A stretch of DNA of 64,000 nucleotides from JAHQVK01 sp036788295 (GTDB lineage: Bacteria; Myxococcota; Kuafuiibacteriia; Kuafuiibacteriales; Kuafuiibacteriaceae): NCBI GenBank assembly GCA_036788295.1, contig DAIQNR010000008.1:53393-117392 (forward strand), read 5' to 3'. A program made the position numbers and the translations under genes. Shown here piece after piece: positions 60,241 through 64,000 of the stretch (position 1 is its first letter; every line of letters starts with the position of its first letter). Below the pieces are notes generated by a model, which had not been told where the DNA came from, made no database searches, and saw only the letters and a program-made list of their open reading frames with translations.

Positions 60241-60263
60241 GCTCCTGGCTGCTGCCGGGCCGG

Positions 60264-61433
60264 TCAGTCGGGGCGCTTCAGGGGGTCGAGGGACAGGACG
60301 TAGATCTTCCGCCACGAGCGGCGGAGGTCGTCTCCGAGGGCGCCGACCGCCGAGACGGCGAGCGACCAGCGGTCGCCGTCGGCGCTCACGGCCGGGCCGC
60401 GGTTGACGAGGGTGTTCGTCCGGAGGACCCGGCGCCGGGGTTTCGCCGTGGGCCGATCGGGCAAGCGCACGGCGACCAGAGGGTCGGCCGCCTCGGCGTG
60501 GTCGCGGACATAGATGAGGTGGCGGCCGTCGGGGGTGAAGGCGGGGCCGGATTCGGACAGGACCGCATCTTCCGCTACCCGCAAGGGCTTGGCGCCAGGT
60601 TCGAGCGACTGCACCCAGATCTGCTGCCGGCCGCCGCTCTTGTCCTCGGCGCCCTCCTCCCTGGGCGGCCTGAGGAACCAGGCCACCTTCTTGCCATCGG
60701 GGCTCAGAGCGGGGGCGCGGGCCACGCCGGGGACGTCGGTGAGCTGCTGCAGGACCGCGTCCCTTGGCGCGGCCGGGTCCACCAACCACAGGTCGCCCTG
60801 GCGGGGGCTCGGGTGGCGCTCGACGACGAGCCGGCCCCCGCCGGCCCACAGCGGCGCCGCCCACTCGGCGCCCGCGCCCCGCACCATCGCCTCGGGGCGG
60901 TTCTTTCCCCAGCCGCAGCTTCGCCCGAGCCGGCGGCAAGCGAGGCGGAACACGCCCCCGGCGCCGACGAACGCGATCTCGTCCCGATCCGGGTTCCAGG
61001 CCGGCTGCGCGGCCTCACCCGGAGCGCCGTCGATGGGATCCCCGGTCTGGGAGAACAGCCGATACCCTTGATCGACGTTGCATGTGTACACGAACGCGTC
61101 GGGCTGCGCGATCGGACCCCACGCGAGCTGCCGACAGGTTTGGCCTGGGTTCGCCCCGGGGGCGCCACCGGTGCCAACCTCGTCCCAGACGTCGGTGGCT
61201 TCGCCCCCCGGCTCCGGGGGTCGAAATCCGCTCGGGAGCAGGCGAACCTCCCGCTTCAGGTCCCACAGCACGTCCTGCTCCATCGAGCCGCCCCGCCACC
61301 GGTGGTAGGCCAGGTGGCGGCCGTTTCGGGACCAGCGGGGCTGCTCGCAGTGCCCGGGCCGGTCGTCGCTGACCTGGCGGGCGCCGGGCAGCTCCACCTC
61401 GCCGGCGACCAGAAGCCCGACGAGCGCGATCAC
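60264..61433 (-). CDS. TolB-like beta-propeller protein
   Basis: A 389-residue exported protein with a very short signal (IALVGLLVAGEVELPG). WD40/TolB-type propeller blades follow: PRWSRNGRHLAYHRW, AQPAWNPDRDEIAFVG, APALSPDGKKVAWFL and GPAFTPDGRHLIYVRD. Such propellers bind partner proteins in the periplasm. GTG 61433 overlaps the stop of the upstream TPR-like gene (GTGA), so the two are coupled. No Tol or Pal genes are near, so a Tol-system role is not implied. Confidence 0.82.
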   Translation of the reverse strand: MIALVGLLVAGEVELPGARQVSDDRPGHCEQPRWSRNGRHLAYHRWRGGSMEQDVLWDLKREVRLLPSGFRPPEPGGEATDVWDEVGTGGAPGANPGQTCRQLAWGPIAQPDAFVYTCNVDQGYRLFSQTGDPIDGAPGEAAQPAWNPDRDEIAFVGAGGVFRLACRRLGRSCGWGKNRPEAMVRGAGAEWAAPLWAGGGRLVVERHPSPRQGDLWLVDPAAPRDAVLQQLTDVPGVARAPALSPDGKKVAWFLRPPREEGAEDKSGGRQQIWVQSLEPGAKPLRVAEDAVLSESGPAFTPDGRHLIYVRDHAEAADPLVAVRLPDRPTAKPRRRVLRTNTLVNRGPAVSADGDRWSLAVSAVGALGDDLRRSWRKIYVLSLDPLKRPD

Positions 61434-62281
61434 GGCTCGGCCTCCCCGGCGAACGAGAGCCGCCAGCCCGGCTCGTGGGTGGCGACGGCGGCGGCGGCGC
61501 CGGCCCCAGCGGCGAGCAGCAGTCCCCCGAGCACCCACGGCCACGGGCCAAAGAAGAAGCCGGGGGCCTCGGGCGGGGCTGTGGCCAGCGTCGGCAGCGC
61601 CCGCTCCTCGCACCGCTCGAGAAAGGGGGACGGAGTCACCGGGAACGGCGGAGCCGGGGCGGCGGCCCGGGCGGCCGCGGCGAGCAGCGCGGGAGGCCCG
61701 AGGTTCTCGACCTCGACCACGACCGGGCGCTCCGAGGCGGGGCGCACCTCCACCCTGGTCGCTCCGAGTTGGTACACCCCCACCGGGAGCACCACCGGGG
61801 TCAGGGTCGTCCGGGCCAACCGGCCCCCCTCTCGCTCGATCACGGCTCGGGCCCGGTCCGGCTCGGGGCCGGACTCGTACTGGACGGAAAACGAGATCCG
61901 CCGCGCTTCTGCGTCCTCGAAGACGATGCGCCCCACCTGGGTCTCGAAGCGGTTCAGGAAGCGCTCGGCCCACGGCGGCATCTCCGCCACCGCGCCGGCC
62001 TCGTTGAGGGCGTAGACCCGGTCCACGGCGAGCCCGGCGGTGTCGAGGTCCCCTTGTTCGAACGTGACGAGCCCGTAGGCGAGCCACACTTCGGCTTGCT
62101 CGGCCCCCCGGCGGGTTCGGAGCGCCATCTCCAGTTCGCCCCGGGCGGCGGCCAGATCTCCGTTCTCCGCGTAGAGCGAGGCTTGCTTGACCGCGCGCTC
62201 GCCCTCGCACTCCGGGCGCAGCTCCTGGGCGGCGGCGATCGGGGAGAAGGTGAGAGCGAGGATGAGGATGCGCGCGCTCAT
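61430..62281 (-). CDS. Exported TPR-like protein with C-terminal membrane helix
   Basis: A 283-residue protein with signal ILILALTFSPIAAAQE. A TPR-like helical region reads QASLYAENGDLAAARGELEM and LAYGLVTFEQGDLDTAGLAV. A beta domain (ARRISFSVQYESGPEPDRA, then LPVGVYQLGATRVEVRP) and a final helix (WPWVLGGLLLAAGAGAAAAVA) follow. The same order occurs in the protein at 39642. It is the first gene of a pair with the beta-propeller. Role unknown; probably an envelope assembly. Confidence 0.75.
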   Translation of the reverse strand: MSARILILALTFSPIAAAQELRPECEGERAVKQASLYAENGDLAAARGELEMALRTRRGAEQAEVWLAYGLVTFEQGDLDTAGLAVDRVYALNEAGAVAEMPPWAERFLNRFETQVGRIVFEDAEARRISFSVQYESGPEPDRARAVIEREGGRLARTTLTPVVLPVGVYQLGATRVEVRPASERPVVVEVENLGPPALLAAAARAAAPAPPFPVTPSPFLERCEERALPTLATAPPEAPGFFFGPWPWVLGGLLLAAGAGAAAAVATHEPGWRLSFAGEAEP

Positions 62282-62607
62282 GGGAGCCCGGCGGACGGAA
62301 CTTCAAGCGGGGGGCGAGGGCAAGGGGCAGAGGGCGGAGCGTCGGCCCGGCCGGGGACGATTGGGGAAGCTCGGCCCCTCGCCCCCTCGCAGCCCGGGCC
62401 CTTGGCGGCCCATCGGCGGGGCCCTTTCTCACCCGTGTGCGCTCAGCGCGCGTCCGGCGGGCTCGTGGGCCTACGAGGAAAATTTGAGAGGTCGTTTGCT
62501 TCTCGCGGCCGAAACACTGCGCACCAAGCAACATGGCGGGCGTCCCTCACTCGCCCGCCGTCCGATGAGCGTGCGGGCATGACCTGGCGCGCACCCTGGA
62601 GAACCCC
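62282..62607. other. 326-base divergent intergenic region
   Basis: No gene is supported here. The segment separates the TPR-like gene from the secreted protein gene and should carry both promoters. It contains a partial unit of the 42-bp repeat (ggacgattggggaagctcgg, 62355-62373). It also has an AT-richer block near 62475-62535 (gaggaaaatttgagaggtcg). I see no clear -35/-10 pair. Confidence 0.6.
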
Positions 62608-63624
62608 ATGCGATTCTTTGCCGTGCTCCTGACCTCCTTCCTGGCGTCTTCGCTCTCCCTGAGCGCGCGGGCCGGCCTCGACAACGACGAACTCATGAAG
62701 CTGCGCGCAGAGTACGACAAGGTTGTCGTGGGCGGGAGCGGACATATCCACATGCACCAGGAGTCGGTGCTACGCACCCTCAGCGACTTCAGCAGCAAGG
62801 GCGAGATCCCGCGTCGCGACAAGATGTGGGATTTCGACAAGATCCAGCGAGTGGGCGCGGCCGCAACCGCAGCTCGCGGCCCCTGCACCGAGCGCTTCCT
62901 GAAAAACGCCGACCCCATCGCCGGGCGGTCCAAGGGCCATCATCTCTACGACCCAAATGTCACTTGCCGGCTCCTCGTAGACTACCACGACAAGGTCGGC
63001 CCGGCCTTCGTCGAAGCCTACGAGCTGCGCGAGGCTCAACGGACGCACGAGGCCTTCGTCCAACAAATCAAGGCCATCGCCGAGACCGGCCAGACCAACG
63101 AGAAGTCGCTGGCCCCGCTGCTGAGCCTGGACCGTTCCGCGGACCGCATCAGCTCCGAGGTCAAGACCACCTTCGACTATTTCAAGCAGCCCATGCCGAA
63201 GAGCCTCGCCGACGCCTTCGATACCATCGCTGCCCTCGGGTCCGAGGTGAACGCGGCCATCGCCAAGGCCCAGAAGGTCGACCGGTGGAAGCCGATGAAG
63301 AAGAAGGACCGCCACCCTGACGTCAAGGCTGGCCTCGACCGTGACCTGAAGGCCGAGCGCCCCGAACTCACGGTGGTCGGCTACTTCGTGGACGACAAGC
63401 AGGGCAACATCGAGCGCGACCGAAAAGGTCGCCCCGTCGCGCGCGGGCACTCGGGCTACGTGCTGGTGCGCACCAGCAAGAAGGCGAAGAGTTGCCGCAT
63501 CTACCCGTTTCAGGCGACCGCCGAATACGACGGCAAGAAGTACCAGCGGCCCCGAATCCGGGGCGGCCTCGGCGGCGCGGTCACCAACGATCCCCTCATC
63601 GCCTTCGTCGTCTCCAAGTGTTGA
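62608..63624 (+). CDS. Secreted protein of unknown function
   Basis: A 338-residue protein with a clear Sec signal (FAVLLTSFLASSLSLSARAG). It has a helical middle (LLVDYHDKVGPAFVEAYELR, then EAQRTHEAFVQQIKAIAETG). A Lys-rich basic C-terminal part reads KPMKKKDRHPDVKAGLDRDL and GYVLVRTSKKAKSCRIYPFQ. It ends in Cys (VVSKC), and four Cys in total suggest disulfides. I know no family. Its richer Lys, Asp and Asn content and plainer codon use differ from neighbours, and copies of one repeat lie on both sides, hinting at acquisition. Confidence 0.75.
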   Translation: MRFFAVLLTSFLASSLSLSARAGLDNDELMKLRAEYDKVVVGGSGHIHMHQESVLRTLSDFSSKGEIPRRDKMWDFDKIQRVGAAATAARGPCTERFLKNADPIAGRSKGHHLYDPNVTCRLLVDYHDKVGPAFVEAYELREAQRTHEAFVQQIKAIAETGQTNEKSLAPLLSLDRSADRISSEVKTTFDYFKQPMPKSLADAFDTIAALGSEVNAAIAKAQKVDRWKPMKKKDRHPDVKAGLDRDLKAERPELTVVGYFVDDKQGNIERDRKGRPVARGHSGYVLVRTSKKAKSCRIYPFQATAEYDGKKYQRPRIRGGLGGAVTNDPLIAFVVSKC

Positions 63625-63689
63625 CCCCGGCTCGGTTTCCGGCCGTCCTGCTCCCGAGCCCTGTCCAGAGCCTGCTGTCGGTAGTCTGA

Positions 63690-63880
63690 TGGACGATTCG
63701 GGAAGCTCGGAGCTTGCCGAATGGGGAGGGTGGACGATTTGGGAAGCTCGGAGCTTGTCGAGAGGGGGGTGGTGGACGATTTGGGAAGCTCGGAGCTTGG
63801 CGAGAGGCTGGTGGTGGACGATTTGGGAAGCTCGGAGCTTGGCGAGAGGCCGTTGGTGGACGATTTGGGAAGCTCGGAGG
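63690..63880 (+). repeat. 42-bp tandem repeat array, about 4.5 units
   Basis: Units start at 63690, 63731, 63773, 63815 and 63857, spaced 41-42 bases. Each begins tggacgatttgggaagctcg and contains the dyad aagctc-g-gagctt. Because 42 is divisible by three, every frame stays open. The plus-strand reading VDDLGSSELGERLV and the minus-strand reading SSELPKSST repeat, so open frames here are not evidence of a gene. A partial unit lies at 62355. Confidence 0.9.
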
Positions 63881-63948
63881 TCGCGCTCATGGGCCTGGGG
63901 GGAGCTCACTCTCGTGGACGTCGTTCGGACCCGCCTCGTGACCGGACC

Positions 63949-64000
63949 TAGAGCACCGATCGGGCTCTACCAACGCCCCAGGCTCGTTTCCTGCGTCCCT
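63949..64000 (-). repeat. Dispersed intergenic repeat, reverse copy cut by the window end
   Basis: The reverse complement matches the copy at 11596-11655 over about 58 bases, from agggacgcaggaaacg through cggtgctctag to the flanking tccgg. Only a few differences occur. The unit probably continues beyond base 64000. Confidence 0.85.

Noticed and set aside
63690..63951. Small repeat proteins in several frames of the 42-bp array, or a CRISPR-like array
   Set aside because: A 42-base period keeps all frames open by itself. The units are directly adjacent with no unique spacers and no cas genes nearby.

Overview
The window comes from a GC-rich (about 70% by eye, not computed), densely packed Gram-negative genome. 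KDO phosphate phosphatase, undecaprenyl pyrophosphate phosphatase, many lipoproteins and a diheme peroxidase point to a two-membrane cell. Eukaryotic-type Ser/Thr kinases, FHA/sigma-54 activators, a MYXO-CTERM-like sorting tail, Asp-rich 'DGDGxxD' lipoproteins and a LexA box of the myxobacterial type together suggest a member of the Myxococcota or a close deltaproteobacterial relative. No phage, transposase, CRISPR array or rRNA is visible. There is one tRNA, tRNA-Leu(CAG).

Layout. 0-10 kb: acyl-CoA thioesterase and hydrolase, tRNA-Leu with a strong terminator, a pseudokinase facing an active Ser/Thr kinase, a short-chain dehydrogenase, a diheme peroxidase and two surface proteins. 10-21.5 kb: housekeeping genes (EAL protein, uridine kinase, UppP, HU-like protein, KamA radical SAM enzyme, HelD-like helicase, M23 peptidase, methyltransferase/CTP synthase, KdsC). 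22-28 kb: an overlapping three-gene unit of a transglutaminase-like/TPR protein, a Ser/Thr kinase and a PEGA-like envelope protein. 28-36.5 kb: small unknown genes, PsuG, an FHA-AAA+ regulator without GAFTGA, LexA with its operator, a 5'-nucleotidase lipoprotein and a PRMT-like protein arginine methyltransferase homologue. 36.5-39.4 kb: a minus-strand lipoprotein operon with a second PEGA-like protein. 39.6-49 kb: an eight-gene plus-strand run, mostly with 4-base start/stop overlaps, encoding very large Cys-rich FG-GAP-like lipoproteins, a SPOR protein, a degenerate RmlD-cupin fusion, a predicted barrel protein, an ECF sigma factor and a probable anti-sigma partner. 49-55.6 kb: a degenerate vWA-like lipoprotein, a DEDDh exonuclease, an oxidoreductase pair, a membrane-bound nuclease-like protein and a stand-alone sigma-54 activator. 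55.7-60.2 kb: sucA-sucB. 60-64 kb: a beta-propeller/TPR pair, a secreted unknown protein and repeats.

The most striking observation is sucA. The 2-oxoglutarate dehydrogenase E1 carries what looks like a complete cyclic-nucleotide-binding domain (phosphate-binding-cassette pattern GE...PRSA) between its N-terminal E2-docking segment and its thiamine-diphosphate core. The partner E2 has a normal lipoyl domain and catalytic motif but an eroded peripheral-subunit-binding domain. This suggests a TCA-cycle entry point gated directly by a nucleotide second messenger. Other notable points are a bacterial PRMT-like enzyme with the double-E and THW loops intact, a methyltransferase open frame running without a stop into pyrG, a REPIN-like inverted repeat family, and a 42-bp tandem array beside a secreted protein.
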